Positions 25,764-34,425 are shown, counted from the first letter of the stretch. The stretch is 64,000 nt of DNA from Actinomadura harenae (GCF_003696215.1 NZ_RFFG01000034.1:1-64000), one strand, 5' to 3'. A program made the numbers and translations. Notes: generated from the letters alone by a model not told the origin.

Positions 25764-27401
25764 ATGACCCATGCCGATCTGGTCTTCCTCGGCGGGCCCG
25801 TCCACACGGTGGACGCGGCGCGCACGCGGGCGACCGCCCTGGCCGTCCGGGGCGAGCGCATCGCCGCGGTCGGGCACGACGAGGTGCGCGATCTGGTCGG
25901 CCCGCGCACCGAGGTCGTCGACCTGGCCGGGCGGCTGCTGGTGCCCGGCTTCGTGGACGCGCACGTCCACGCCGTCGGCGGCGGCGTGGAACTCGGCGAA
26001 TGCGACCTGACCGGGACGGTCGAGGTCGCCGACTACCTCGAGGCGGTGCGCGCGTTCGCGGCGGCGCACCCGGACCGCGCGTGGATCACCGGCGGCGGCT
26101 GGTCGATGGAGAGCTTCGAGGGCGGCCTTCCGGACCGGCGGCTGCTCGACGCGGTCGTCCCCGACCGTCCCGTCTACCTGCTGAACCGCGACCACCACGG
26201 CGCCTGGTGCAACACGCGCGCGCTGGAGCTGGCGGGGCTGACCGCCGAGACGCCCGACCCGTCCGACGGGCGGATCGAGCGGGAGGCCGACGGCACGCCC
26301 AGCGGCGTCCTCCAAGAGGGCGCGACGGAACTGGTCGGACGGCTCGTCCCCGCGCGGACCCCCGCCGAGAGCCTGGCCGGGCTCCTGCGCGCGCAGGAGC
26401 TGCTGCACTCGCTCGGCATCACCGGCTGGCAGGACGCGGCGGTCGGCTCGTTCGGCGGCTTCGCCGGGAACGACGAGGCGTACCTGACGGCGGCGCGCGA
26501 CGGCAGCCTCACCGCGCGGGTCAACGGCGCGCTGTGGTGGGAGCGCGAGCGCGGCGCCGAGCAGATCCCCGAGCTGGTCGAGGCGCGGTCGCGGCTGCGC
26601 CACGGCCGGTTCCGCGCGGACACCGTGAAGATCATGCAGGACGGCGTCGCGGAGAACTTCACCGCCGCGATGACCGGCCCGTACCTGGACGCCTGCGGTT
26701 GCGCGACGCAGAACTCCGGGCTCAGCTTCGTCGACCCCGAGGCGCTGCGCGGCCACGTCACCGAGCTCGACGCGCTGGGCTTCCAGGTGCACTTCCACGC
26801 GCTGGGGGACCGTGCCGTCCGGGAGGCCCTGGACGCCGTGGAGGCCGCGCGGACCGCCAACGGCCACCGCGGCACCCGGCACCACCTGGCGCACCTCCAG
26901 GTCGTCCACCCCGACGACGTGCCGCGGTTCGCCCGGCTCGGCGCGATCGCCAACATGCAGCCGCTGTGGGCCGCGCACGAGCCGCAGATGGACGAGCTGA
27001 CCATCCCGTTCCTCGGTCCCGAGCGCGCCGCGTGGCAGTACCCGTTCGGCGACCTGCTGCGCGCGGGCGCGACCCTCGCCGCCGGGAGCGACTGGCCCGT
27101 GAGCAGCCCGAACCCGCTCGCGGGCATCCACGTCGCGGTCAATCGCAAGGAGCCGGGGACCGCCGACGAGCGCGTGTTCCTGCCCGAGCAGCGGCTCGAC
27201 CCGGTGACCGCGCTCGCCGCGTACACGGCGGGATCCGCGCACGTCAACGGCCTGGACGAGGCGGGCAGCCTGCGTCCCGGCGGCCTCGCCGACCTGGTGG
27301 TCCTGGACCGCGACATCCTCACCGGCCCGCGCGAGGAGATCGCCGAGGCCCGCGTCCTGGCCACCTACGTCGGCGGTGAGGCGGTGTACCGGGCGGGCTG
27401 A
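25764..27401 (+). CDS. YtcJ-like amidohydrolase (amidohydrolase 3 family)
   Basis: A 545-residue metal-dependent hydrolase. The urease-like fold shows the first metal motif VDAHVHAVGGG near residue 66, HFHALGDRAVREALDAV near residue 345 with a metal His, HHLAHLQVVHPDD near residue 375, and the distal Asp in AAGSDWPVSSPNPL near residue 445. This is the YtcJ/NfdA layout. ATG 25764 follows GGGAGCGAC. Family members hydrolyse amides, including N-substituted formamides, but substrates are mostly unknown. It is monocistronic and has its own TetR operator 93 bases upstream. Cytosolic; no signal peptide. Confidence 0.9.
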   Translation: MTHADLVFLGGPVHTVDAARTRATALAVRGERIAAVGHDEVRDLVGPRTEVVDLAGRLLVPGFVDAHVHAVGGGVELGECDLTGTVEVADYLEAVRAFAAAHPDRAWITGGGWSMESFEGGLPDRRLLDAVVPDRPVYLLNRDHHGAWCNTRALELAGLTAETPDPSDGRIEREADGTPSGVLQEGATELVGRLVPARTPAESLAGLLRAQELLHSLGITGWQDAAVGSFGGFAGNDEAYLTAARDGSLTARVNGALWWERERGAEQIPELVEARSRLRHGRFRADTVKIMQDGVAENFTAAMTGPYLDACGCATQNSGLSFVDPEALRGHVTELDALGFQVHFHALGDRAVREALDAVEAARTANGHRGTRHHLAHLQVVHPDDVPRFARLGAIANMQPLWAAHEPQMDELTIPFLGPERAAWQYPFGDLLRAGATLAAGSDWPVSSPNPLAGIHVAVNRKEPGTADERVFLPEQRLDPVTALAAYTAGSAHVNGLDEAGSLRPGGLADLVVLDRDILTGPREEIAEARVLATYVGGEAVYRAG

Positions 27402-27499
27402 CCGGTGAGCGCGCGGTGAGGAGGCGGTGAGCGCCGCCGGGCACTGTCTCCTCATAGCCGGACCGCGACCGAGGTCCGGACACCGAGGAGGAGACGACG

Positions 27500-28276
27500 A
27501 TGGGCAAGCTCGACGGCAAGACGGCACTGGTGACCGGCGGCTCGCGCGGGATCGGCCGGGCGGTGGCGCTGCGGCTGGCGTCCGAGGGCGCGTTCGTGGC
27601 CGTCCACTACGGCGGTGACGAGGACGCGGCGCAGCGGACCGTCGCCGACATCGAGCGGGCGGGCGGCCGGGCCGTCGCGATCCAGGCCCGGTTCGGCGAG
27701 GACGACGCGGTGGACCGCCTGTTCGAGGCCCTCACCGCCGAACTGGACGGACGAGGCCTGGACATCCTCGTCAACAACGCCGGGATCGCCTCGGCCAGCC
27801 CGATCGCCGTGCTCACCCCCGCCGAACTCGACCGGCTCCTGAAGGTGAACGTCGCCGCGCCGTTCTTCGTGACGCAGCGGGCGCTGCCGCTGCTGAACGA
27901 CGACGGCCGGATCATCAACATGGGCTCGGTCGCGAGCCGGATGGGCGTGGCCGTCCAGATCGGCTACACCGTCACCAAGGCCGCCCTGGAGGCGCTCGCC
28001 CCGAGCCTCGCCAACGAGCTCGGACGGCGCGGCATCACGGTGAACACGGTCGCGCCCGGCGCGATCCGCACCGACATGACCGCCGGGTACGTCTCCATCC
28101 CGGAGGCCGCCGCCGCGCTGGAGGCGATCACGGCGCTCGGCCGCCTCGGCGAGCCCGAGGACGTCGCGGACGTGGTCGGCTTCCTCGCCGGACCGGACGC
28201 CCGCTACGTCACGGGCCAGACCGTCGACGTCTCCGGCGGCACCTGGCTCGGCCCGATCGCCCCGGCCGCGACCTGA
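27500..28276 (+). CDS. SDR family oxidoreductase
   Basis: A 258-residue classical short-chain dehydrogenase: TGGSRGIGRAVALRLA near residue 12, NNAGIAS near residue 91, catalytic Tyr-Lys in GYTVTKAALEALA near residue 155 (YxxxK), and PGAIRTDM. The sequence after the second strand (VHYGGDED) lacks an acidic NAD-type residue at the end of the strand, so NADP(H) is possible. A strong GAGGAGGAG precedes the ATG. It lies between the two TetR operators but does not have one itself. Similar proteins are often called 3-oxoacyl reductases or glucose dehydrogenases; the substrate here is unknown. Confidence 0.9.
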   Translation: MGKLDGKTALVTGGSRGIGRAVALRLASEGAFVAVHYGGDEDAAQRTVADIERAGGRAVAIQARFGEDDAVDRLFEALTAELDGRGLDILVNNAGIASASPIAVLTPAELDRLLKVNVAAPFFVTQRALPLLNDDGRIINMGSVASRMGVAVQIGYTVTKAALEALAPSLANELGRRGITVNTVAPGAIRTDMTAGYVSIPEAAAALEAITALGRLGEPEDVADVVGFLAGPDARYVTGQTVDVSGGTWLGPIAPAAT

Positions 28277-28289
28277 CCGGGGCCGACTT

Positions 28290-28308
28290 ACGTCAACACT
28301 ATTGACGT
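28290..28308. promoter_or_regulatory. TetR operator, copy 2
   Basis: ACGTCAA, 5 bases (CACTA), TTGACGT: identical arms to the site at 25653-25671, and the flanks TT and the inner TA are also shared. It lies 104 bases before the first gene of the SDR-amidohydrolase-ligase-MaoC operon. Confidence 0.8.
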
Positions 28309-28411
28309 AGATTCCCGGAGCGGCTTCCCTGGGCTCCCGTCGCGCCTCGTCCGGGGCGCGCGGGTGGAGACACGGCGGGGGCGGGCGCCCTCGCCGCGAG
28401 GGGAGGACGTT

Positions 28412-29323
28412 GTGGATCTGAACGGCAGAGCGGTCGTCGTCACCGGGGCGGGAAGCGGGCTCGGCCGCGCGTACGCGCTCGCGCTCGGCGAGGCCGGCGC
28501 CGCCGTCGTCGTCAACGACGTCGAGGCCGAGGCGGCCGGGCGGGTGGCCGGGGAGATCGTCGCGGCGGGCGGGCGCGCGGTCGCCGAGCCCGGAGCGGTC
28601 GGCCCCGCCGAGGTCGCCGAGCGGCTCGCGGACCGCGCGGTCACCGAGTTCGGCGGGCTCGACGCCCTGGTCGCCAACGCCGGGATCCTGCGCGACCGGG
28701 TGCTCTGGAAGATGTCCGACGAGGAGTTCGACGCGGTGCTCGACGTCCACCTGCGCGGCACGTTCACCTGCGTCCGGGCCGCCGTCCGGCGGATGCGCGA
28801 GCAGGGCCGGGGCGGGCGGATCATCGTCGTCGGGTCGCCCGCCGGGCAGCGCGGGAACTTCGGGCAGACCAACTACTCGGCGGCGAAGGCCGCGATCGTC
28901 GGCATGGTCCGCACCTGGGCGATGGAGCTGGCCAAGGCCGGGATCACCGTGAACGCGGTCGTCCCCGTCGCCGCGACGGCGATGACCAGGACCATCCCCG
29001 CGTTCGCGCCGCACGTCGAGGCATGGGAGGAGCGGGGCGAGCCGTTCCCGGCATGGCTGCGCGCCGCCGAGGGGTTCGGGTCGCCCGAGGACGTCGCGGG
29101 CCTGCCGGTGTTCCTCGCCTCGGAGGCGTCCGCGAGGGTGACCGGCCAGGCCATCGGCATCGGCGGCGACCGGCTCTCCCTCTGGTCGCACCCGCGGGAG
29201 GTCGCCGTCGGCTACCGGACCGGCGGGTGGACGGCGGACGACATCGCCGCCGCCTGGGCGACCGGCATCGGCGCCGCCGCGCAGACCGTCGGCATCCCCG
29301 CGCCGCAGGACCCGAACGCGTGA
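28412..29323 (+). CDS. SDR dehydrogenase, possibly acting on hydroxyacyl-CoA
   Basis: A 303-residue short-chain dehydrogenase. Cofactor motif TGAGSGLGRAYALALGEAGA near residue 10, acidic NAD-type residue in VVNDVEAEA, then NAGILRDRVLWKMSDEEFD near residue 90, a pattern shared with the (3R)-hydroxyacyl-CoA dehydrogenase part of multifunctional enzyme type 2. Catalytic Tyr-Lys are in NYSAAKAAIVGM near residue 155. The C-terminal extension (about residues 255-303) also resembles that group. Start is GTG 28412 with GGGAGGA 5-11 bases upstream. First gene of an operon with a ligase and a MaoC hydratase, so a 3-hydroxyacyl-CoA oxidation role is plausible. Confidence 0.85.
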   Translation: MDLNGRAVVVTGAGSGLGRAYALALGEAGAAVVVNDVEAEAAGRVAGEIVAAGGRAVAEPGAVGPAEVAERLADRAVTEFGGLDALVANAGILRDRVLWKMSDEEFDAVLDVHLRGTFTCVRAAVRRMREQGRGGRIIVVGSPAGQRGNFGQTNYSAAKAAIVGMVRTWAMELAKAGITVNAVVPVAATAMTRTIPAFAPHVEAWEERGEPFPAWLRAAEGFGSPEDVAGLPVFLASEASARVTGQAIGIGGDRLSLWSHPREVAVGYRTGGWTADDIAAAWATGIGAAAQTVGIPAPQDPNA

Positions 29324-29360
29324 ACCCCGCCGAAGGAACCGGGCGAGTGAACCCCGCCGA
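29320..29360 (+). repeat. 14-base direct repeat creating two start codons
   Basis: GTGAACCCCGCCGA occurs at 29320-29333 and again in frame at 29347-29360. The duplication adds nine codons to the start of the amidohydrolase, or supplies AAGGA as ribosome site for the second GTG. Confidence 0.85.
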
Positions 29361-30270
29361 GGTGAGGGCCGGCGGTGTGGACCTCGACGAGATCGTCGCG
29401 ATCGACGTCCACACGCACGCGGAGATCTCCTCGTCCGGGCATCAGTCACTGCCGCCGTACCTGATGGAGGCGTCCGAGAAGTACTTCGGCGCTCACGGGC
29501 ACCGGCTCCCGACCATCGACGAGACGGCCGCCTACTACCGCGAGCGGAAGATGATGGCCGTGGTGTTCACGGTGGACGCCGAGCAGGCGACCGGGCATCC
29601 GCCGATCCCCAACGAGGAGGTCGCGGAGGGCTGCGCGCGGCATCCGGGAACGCTCATCCCGTTCGCCAGCGTCGATCCCTGGCGGGGGAGGGCCGCCGTC
29701 CGCGCCGCGCGCAGGCTGGTCGAGGAGCACGGCGTGCGCGGCTTCAAGTTCCACCCGAGCCTTCAGGACTTCGCCCCGAACGACCGGATGGCCTACCCGC
29801 TGTACGAGGCCATCGAGGAACTGGGCGTGCCCGCCCTGTTCCACACCGGGCAGACGGGCATCGGCGCGGGACTGCCCGGAGGCGGGGGCATCCGGCTCGC
29901 GCCGTCCGACCCCATGCTCGTGGACGATGTGGCGGCCGACTTCCCCGGGCTGCGGATCGTCCTGGCCCACCCGTCCTTCCCCTGGCAGGACGAGGCGCTC
30001 GCGGTGGCGCTCCACAAGGAGCACGTGCACATCGACCTGTCGGGCTGGTCGCCGAAGTACTTCCCGCCGCAGCTCGTCCGGTACGCGAACTCGTTGTTGC
30101 AGGACAAGGTGCTGTTCGGGTCCGACCACCCGGTGATCACGGCGGACCGGTGGCTGCGCGACTTCGAGGGGCTCGACATCAAACCGGGCGTTCGGCGGAA
30201 GATCCTCAAGACGAACGCGGCGCGCCTGCTGGGGCTCGCCGCCGACGAGGAGGTGGAGCGCCATGCGTGA
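29320..30270 (+). CDS. COG2159-type amidohydrolase (amidohydrolase 2 family)
   Basis: A 316-residue TIM-barrel hydrolase or decarboxylase. Seen: metal-binding AIDVHTHAEISSS near residue 30, GFKFHPSLQDFAPNDR near residue 142, LFHTGQTGIG near residue 170, LAHPSFPWQDEAL near residue 216 and the distal Asp in VLFGSDHPVI near residue 267. These are family features of COG2159 proteins, which include decarboxylases and C-C hydrolases of aromatic catabolism. GTG 29320 overlaps the SDR stop; a second in-frame GTG 27 bases on (29347) repeats the same 14 bases and is an alternative start. It may cleave or decarboxylate an acyl-CoA-derived intermediate; inference. Confidence 0.87.
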   Translation: MNPAEGTGRVNPAEVRAGGVDLDEIVAIDVHTHAEISSSGHQSLPPYLMEASEKYFGAHGHRLPTIDETAAYYRERKMMAVVFTVDAEQATGHPPIPNEEVAEGCARHPGTLIPFASVDPWRGRAAVRAARRLVEEHGVRGFKFHPSLQDFAPNDRMAYPLYEAIEELGVPALFHTGQTGIGAGLPGGGGIRLAPSDPMLVDDVAADFPGLRIVLAHPSFPWQDEALAVALHKEHVHIDLSGWSPKYFPPQLVRYANSLLQDKVLFGSDHPVITADRWLRDFEGLDIKPGVRRKILKTNAARLLGLAADEEVERHA

Positions 30271-31786
30271 CCAGGGCATCGGATCGTGGACGGCCCGCCG
30301 TGCCCGCAAGACCCCGGACCGGATCGCGATCGTCCACGGGGAGACCCGGCGCACCTACGATGAGCTGCACGAACGGGTGTGCCGCCTGGCGAACGCGCTG
30401 CGCGGCCTCGGCGTGCGGCAGGGCGACCGGGTCGCCTACCTCGGGCCGAACCACCCGGCCTTCCTGGAGACGCTGTTCGCGGCGGGCGCGCTCGGCGCGG
30501 TGTTCATCCCGCTGAACACGCGCCTGGCGGTCCCCGAGCTGGAGCACGCGCTCACCGACGCGGGCGCCGACGTGCTCGTCCACGCCCCCGAGCAGGCGGA
30601 CGCCGCCGCCGGGGCCGCCGGGTCCGTCCGGACGCGGATCGCACTCGCCGGGCCGGACGGCGGAGGCGCCCTCGGCTACGAGGAACTGCTGGCCGCCGCG
30701 TCCGCCGAGCCGTCCGACACCCCGGTCGGCCTGGACGACCCGTGCCTGATCATGTACACGTCGGGGACCACCGGACGGGCCAAGGGCGCCGTCCTCACCC
30801 ACGGCAACCTCACCTGGAACAGCGTCAACGTCCTGGTGGACGTCGACCTCGCCGGGGACGAGACGACCCTCGTCGCCGCGCCGCTGTTCCACGCTGCCGG
30901 GCTGAACATGACCTGCCTGCCGACCCTGCTCAAGGGCGGGACGGTCGTGCTGATGTCCGCGTTCGACCCGGGGCGGGCGCTCGCGGCGATCGGGGCGCAC
31001 CGCGTCACGTACATGTTCGGCGTGCCCGTCATGTTCGACGCGATGGCCGCGCACCCGTCCTGGCCGTCCGCCGACCTGTCCAGCCTGCGGCAGCTCACCT
31101 GCGGGGGCGCGCCCGTGCCGCTCGGCACCATCCGGGTGTACCGGGAGCGCGGCCTCGCGTTCAGCCAGGGCTACGGCATGACCGAGGCGTCACCCGGCGT
31201 CCTGTTCCTGGACAAGTCCGACGCGTCCCGAAAGGCCGGGACGGCGGGGGTGCCGCACTTCTTCGCCGACGTCCGGATCGTGGACCCGGCGGGACGGGAC
31301 GTCCCGCCGGGGGAGAAGGGCGAGATCCTCGTCTCCGGCCCCACGGTCATGCGCGGCTACTGGGGCCGCCCCGACGACACCGCGCGCGTGCTGGACGGCG
31401 GCTGGTTCCACTCCGGTGACGTCGCGACCGAGGACGAGGACGGCCACGTCACCCTCGTCGACCGGATCAAGGACGTGATCATCTCGGGCGGGGAGAACAT
31501 CTACCCCGCCGAGGTCGAGGCCGTCCTCGCCCGGCATCCGGACGTCGCCGAGTGCGCCGTCATCGGCGTCCCGGACGAGCGCTGGGGCCAGGTCGGCCGG
31601 GCCGTCGTCGTCCCGCGCCCCGGCACGTCCCCGGACGAGGCCGGGATCCTCGCGCACCTGCGCGAACACCTCGCGGGCTACAAGGTCCCGGCGTCGGTCG
31701 TCCTGACCGGAGACCTGCCCCGCAACCCCACCGGAAAGATCATCAAGAGGGCGCTGGCCGCCCGCTTCGGAAAGGACCTGCCGTGA
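30263..31786 (+). CDS. AMP-forming acyl-CoA synthetase (FadD-like)
   Basis: A 507-residue ANL-superfamily ligase that would activate a carboxylic acid to its CoA thioester with ATP. P-loop YTSGTTGRAKGAVLTH near residue 164, A5 motif YGMTEASPG near residue 302, A7 GWFHSGDVATED near residue 385, A8 KDVIISGGENIYPAEVE near residue 407 and the catalytic Lys in PRNPTGKIIKRAL near residue 494 are all intact. Length is typical for FadD/aryl-CoA ligases. The ATG overlaps the amidohydrolase end by 8 bases. It is the entry step of the proposed pathway; chain or ring substrate cannot be read from sequence. Confidence 0.93.
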   Translation: MRDQGIGSWTARRARKTPDRIAIVHGETRRTYDELHERVCRLANALRGLGVRQGDRVAYLGPNHPAFLETLFAAGALGAVFIPLNTRLAVPELEHALTDAGADVLVHAPEQADAAAGAAGSVRTRIALAGPDGGGALGYEELLAAASAEPSDTPVGLDDPCLIMYTSGTTGRAKGAVLTHGNLTWNSVNVLVDVDLAGDETTLVAAPLFHAAGLNMTCLPTLLKGGTVVLMSAFDPGRALAAIGAHRVTYMFGVPVMFDAMAAHPSWPSADLSSLRQLTCGGAPVPLGTIRVYRERGLAFSQGYGMTEASPGVLFLDKSDASRKAGTAGVPHFFADVRIVDPAGRDVPPGEKGEILVSGPTVMRGYWGRPDDTARVLDGGWFHSGDVATEDEDGHVTLVDRIKDVIISGGENIYPAEVEAVLARHPDVAECAVIGVPDERWGQVGRAVVVPRPGTSPDEAGILAHLREHLAGYKVPASVVLTGDLPRNPTGKIIKRALAARFGKDLP

Positions 31787-32286
31787 ACCCCGCCCCCGAC
31801 GCCGCCCCCGAGGCCGCTCCCCGCACCGCCCCCCACGTCGCGCACGGCCTCGCCGGGCTTCTCGCGCTGCGCGGGACCGACCTCGGGCACACCGGCTGGA
31901 CCGGGATCACCCAGGGGCGGGTGGACACCTTCGCCGACGCCACGGACGACCACCAGTGGATCCACACGGACCCGGCGCGGGCGGCGGACGGCCCGTTCGG
32001 CGGCACGATCGCGCACGGCTACCTCACCCTCGCCCTGCTCATCCCGCTGTTCAGCGAGCTTCTGACCATCGACGGCGTGAAGATGAGCGTCAACTACGGG
32101 CTGAACAAGGTGCGGTTCCCGGCGCCCGTCCCGGTCGGCGCGCGGCTCCGGCTGCGCGGTGTCGTCGCCGACGTGACCGAGGTCAAGGGCGACGGCGTCG
32201 AGATGACGCTCGACTTCACGATGGAGACCGACCGGGGCGAGAAGCCGGCGCTCGTCGCCCAGGCCGTCTACCGCCACTACGCCTGA
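31783..32286 (+). CDS. MaoC-like (R)-enoyl-CoA hydratase
   Basis: A 167-residue single hot-dog domain protein. The hydratase-2 motif region FADATDDHQWIHTDPARA near residue 48 has the catalytic Asp and His, and GTIAHGYLTLALLIPLF follows, as in MaoC-domain hydratases. An Ala/Pro-rich 25-residue leader precedes the domain. It would add water to a trans-2-enoyl-CoA, making the 3-hydroxyacyl-CoA that the operon's SDR could oxidise. GTG overlaps the ligase stop (GTGA). Last gene of the operon. Confidence 0.9.
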   Translation: MNPAPDAAPEAAPRTAPHVAHGLAGLLALRGTDLGHTGWTGITQGRVDTFADATDDHQWIHTDPARAADGPFGGTIAHGYLTLALLIPLFSELLTIDGVKMSVNYGLNKVRFPAPVPVGARLRLRGVVADVTEVKGDGVEMTLDFTMETDRGEKPALVAQAVYRHYA

Positions 32287-32328
32287 CGCCCGAACACCGC
32301 GCCTGACGCCCGAACACCGCGCCTGACA
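32281..32328 (+). repeat. 20-bp tandem duplication over the MaoC stop codon
   Basis: GCCTGACGCCCGAACACCGC occurs twice in tandem (32281-32300, 32301-32320) and is followed by a further 7 matching bases. The first copy contains the stop codon of the MaoC gene, so the duplication is silent. Confidence 0.85.
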
Positions 32329-32336
32329 TCCGATCC

Positions 32337-32366
32337 CGCCCGGCCGGGCCATGTCCCGGCCGGGCG
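32337..32366. terminator. Bidirectional hairpin between MaoC operon and TetR gene
   Basis: CGCCCGGCCGGG (32337-32348) and its exact complement (32355-32366) form a 12-bp stem with a 6-base loop, directly beside the stop codon of the convergent TetR gene. Confidence 0.8.
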
Positions 32367-32966
32367 TCAGCTCTCTTCCGGCGTCAGCATGCGGTGCATC
32401 ATCTCGACCCAGGTCGCGACGAACGTCTCGTCGTCGACGCCGACCGGGGACACCTTCAGCAGCCCGCTCATCACGCGGGACGAGAACAGCGCGCCGAGCC
32501 CGACCGAGGCGACGGCGGCGGCGCGCTCCTCCGGGACGCCGGCGCTCTCCCGCAGCCAGGCGGTGAACTCGGTGAACGTGGTGTTCACCAGCTGCCGCAC
32601 CGCGTCCTCGACGATCTCCGGACGGCTGCGCGCCTCGGTCAGCATGATGCGCAGCAGCTCCTCCTCGCCGTCCAGCTCGGCCAGCACGTAGCGCGCGCTC
32701 AGGGTCAGCTCGGCGCGCAGGTCGCCGAGGCCGCCGAGCACCCGGCGGATGTCGCGCAGGGCGTCCAGCCGGTTCAGGTTGCGCTCGATGCCCGCCCGCA
32801 GCAGCGCCTCCTTGGTGCGGAAGTGGTGGTAGAGGCCGCCCGCGCCCGGGGTCAGCCCGGCGGCCCGCTCGATCTGCGCGACGCTCGTGCCGCGGTAGCC
32901 CTGCTCGCCGAACAGGCGCATGGCCGCGTCGAGGATCCGGTCCCGGGTCGGGGTTGACGGCGTCAT
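32367..32966 (-). CDS. TetR family regulator of the ABC1 kinase-P450 pair
   Basis: A 199-residue repressor. The helix-turn-helix (about residues 8-55) contains RILDAAMRLFGEQGYRGTSV and GGLYHHFRTKEALL. The C-terminal domain resembles the TetR_C_6/AcrR-type helical bundle. It is divergent from the ABC1 kinase and P450 genes, with a 13-bp imperfect inverted repeat between (32971-33005), a few bases from both starts. Control of the divergent pair and of itself is likely. Confidence 0.9.
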   Translation of the reverse strand: MTPSTPTRDRILDAAMRLFGEQGYRGTSVAQIERAAGLTPGAGGLYHHFRTKEALLRAGIERNLNRLDALRDIRRVLGGLGDLRAELTLSARYVLAELDGEEELLRIMLTEARSRPEIVEDAVRQLVNTTFTEFTAWLRESAGVPEERAAAVASVGLGALFSSRVMSGLLKVSPVGVDDETFVATWVEMMHRMLTPEES

Positions 32967-32970
32967 GGCC

Positions 32971-33005
32971 TAAGTAAACACTGAGGCGAAGACAGTGTCC
33001 ACTTA
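32971..33005. promoter_or_regulatory. TetR operator before the ABC1 kinase gene
   Basis: TAAGTAAACACTG (32971-32983) and CAGTGTCCACTTA (32993-33005) match as inverted arms at 11 of 13 positions with a 9-base spacer, filling most of the 52-bp gap between divergent genes. Confidence 0.7.
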
Positions 33006-33018
33006 CGGGGGCTCATCG

Positions 33019-34425
33019 ATGACCGAGCAGGGAAGGTCTCCTGTCGTCCGGCACGGGCGGGTCGCCCGCGCCGCTCCGCTCCTGGGCGCCGCGAGCCGGA
33101 CGGCGGGGGAGGCGGTCGTCGCCTCCCTGCGCGGACGCCGCGACGCCGGGTTCCACGAACGCGCCGCCGACCGGTACGCGCGGCGGCTCGGCCGGTCCAA
33201 GGGCGTGCTGATGAAGGCCGGGCAGCTGCTGTCGTTCGTCAGCTTCACGCCCGCCGTGGACGGCGAGTACGCGCCGATCTACCGCGCCGCCCTCGCCCGG
33301 CTCCAGGACGACGCGCCCCCGATGCCCTACGAGGACGCCGCCGCGATGGTCGCGGCCGAGCTCGGCGCGCCGCCCGAGGAGCTGTTCGCCGAGTTCGACC
33401 GCGAGCCGCTCGCCGCCGCGTCCATCGGGCAGGTGCACGCGGCGACGCTCGCGGACGGCCGCCGGGTCGCGGTGAAGGTGCAGTATCCGGGCGTCGCGGA
33501 GGCCATCCGCGCCGACCTGGCGAACACCGAGCTGCTCGTCGGCTTCTTCACCCTGGCCCGCTCGATCGCCCCCGCCCTGACCCGGATGGACCTGCGCGGG
33601 CTCGCCCGCGAGGCGGCCGAGCGGATCGGCGCGGAGCTCGACTACCGCGCCGAGGCCGCGAGCCAGGCCGAGTTCGCCGACCTCTACCGGGGGCATCCGT
33701 TCATCCGCGTGCCCGAGATCGTCCCGGAGCTGTGCGCCGGCCGCGTCCTGACGATGGAACTCTCGGACGGGATGCGCTGGCGGAAGGCCCTCACCGCCGA
33801 GTCCGGCCTGCGCGACCGGTGGGCCGAGGCGCTCTACCGTTTCACGATCGGCTCGCTGCGCCGCGTCGGGCTGTTCAACGCCGACCCGCACCCCGGCAAC
33901 TACCTGTTCCACGAGGACGGCACGGTCACGTTCCTCGACTTCGGCTGCGTCAAGCGGTTCACGCCACGGCAGGCCGTGCAGATCGGCGCGATGGTGTCCG
34001 CCGCGGTGGACGACGACGCCGAGGCGTTCGCCACCGTCATGCGCGACACCGGGTTCCTGCCGTCCGGCGGGGAGGCGTTCGACCCGGCCGAGGTGATCGG
34101 CTGGTTCCGGACGACCCTGAACTCGCTGGTCGAGCCGCAGCCGTTCACCTTCACCCCCGAGCGGACGGCGCGGATGGTCGCCCGCGCGTACTCGCCGACG
34201 GGCGAGTACGGGCCGCTCGTCCGGCGGCTGAGCCTGCCGCCCGACTTCATGCTCCTCACCCGCATCGAACTGGGGATGAACGCCGTCCTCGGCGAGCTGA
34301 ACGCGACCGGCCCCTGGCTGGACATCTGCAACGAGTGGGACCGCGGCGGCCCGCCCGCGACACCGTACGGGGAACTCGACCAGAGGTTCTGGAAGGAGCG
34401 CCATGAGGGCCGCAGCCTGGTCTGA
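33019..34425 (+). CDS. ABC1/AarF/UbiB-type atypical kinase
   Basis: A 468-residue member of the ABC1 atypical protein-kinase-like family. Seen in order: the KxGQ motif in VLMKAGQLLSFVS near residue 70, the Ala-rich nucleotide loop AAASIGQVHAA near residue 133 (family AAASxGQV), VAVKVQYPG with the Lys near residue 153, a helical ELDYRAEAASQAEF segment, the catalytic loop NADPHPGNYLF near residue 290 and the metal motif FLDFG near residue 304. ATG 33019 follows GGGGG; an upstream GTG at 32995 is in frame. Bacterial members affect quinone or isoprenoid-lipid metabolism. Overlap with the P450 gene suggests a joint role in a lipophilic substrate pathway; inference. Confidence 0.9.
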   Translation: MTEQGRSPVVRHGRVARAAPLLGAASRTAGEAVVASLRGRRDAGFHERAADRYARRLGRSKGVLMKAGQLLSFVSFTPAVDGEYAPIYRAALARLQDDAPPMPYEDAAAMVAAELGAPPEELFAEFDREPLAAASIGQVHAATLADGRRVAVKVQYPGVAEAIRADLANTELLVGFFTLARSIAPALTRMDLRGLAREAAERIGAELDYRAEAASQAEFADLYRGHPFIRVPEIVPELCAGRVLTMELSDGMRWRKALTAESGLRDRWAEALYRFTIGSLRRVGLFNADPHPGNYLFHEDGTVTFLDFGCVKRFTPRQAVQIGAMVSAAVDDDAEAFATVMRDTGFLPSGGEAFDPAEVIGWFRTTLNSLVEPQPFTFTPERTARMVARAYSPTGEYGPLVRRLSLPPDFMLLTRIELGMNAVLGELNATGPWLDICNEWDRGGPPATPYGELDQRFWKERHEGRSLV

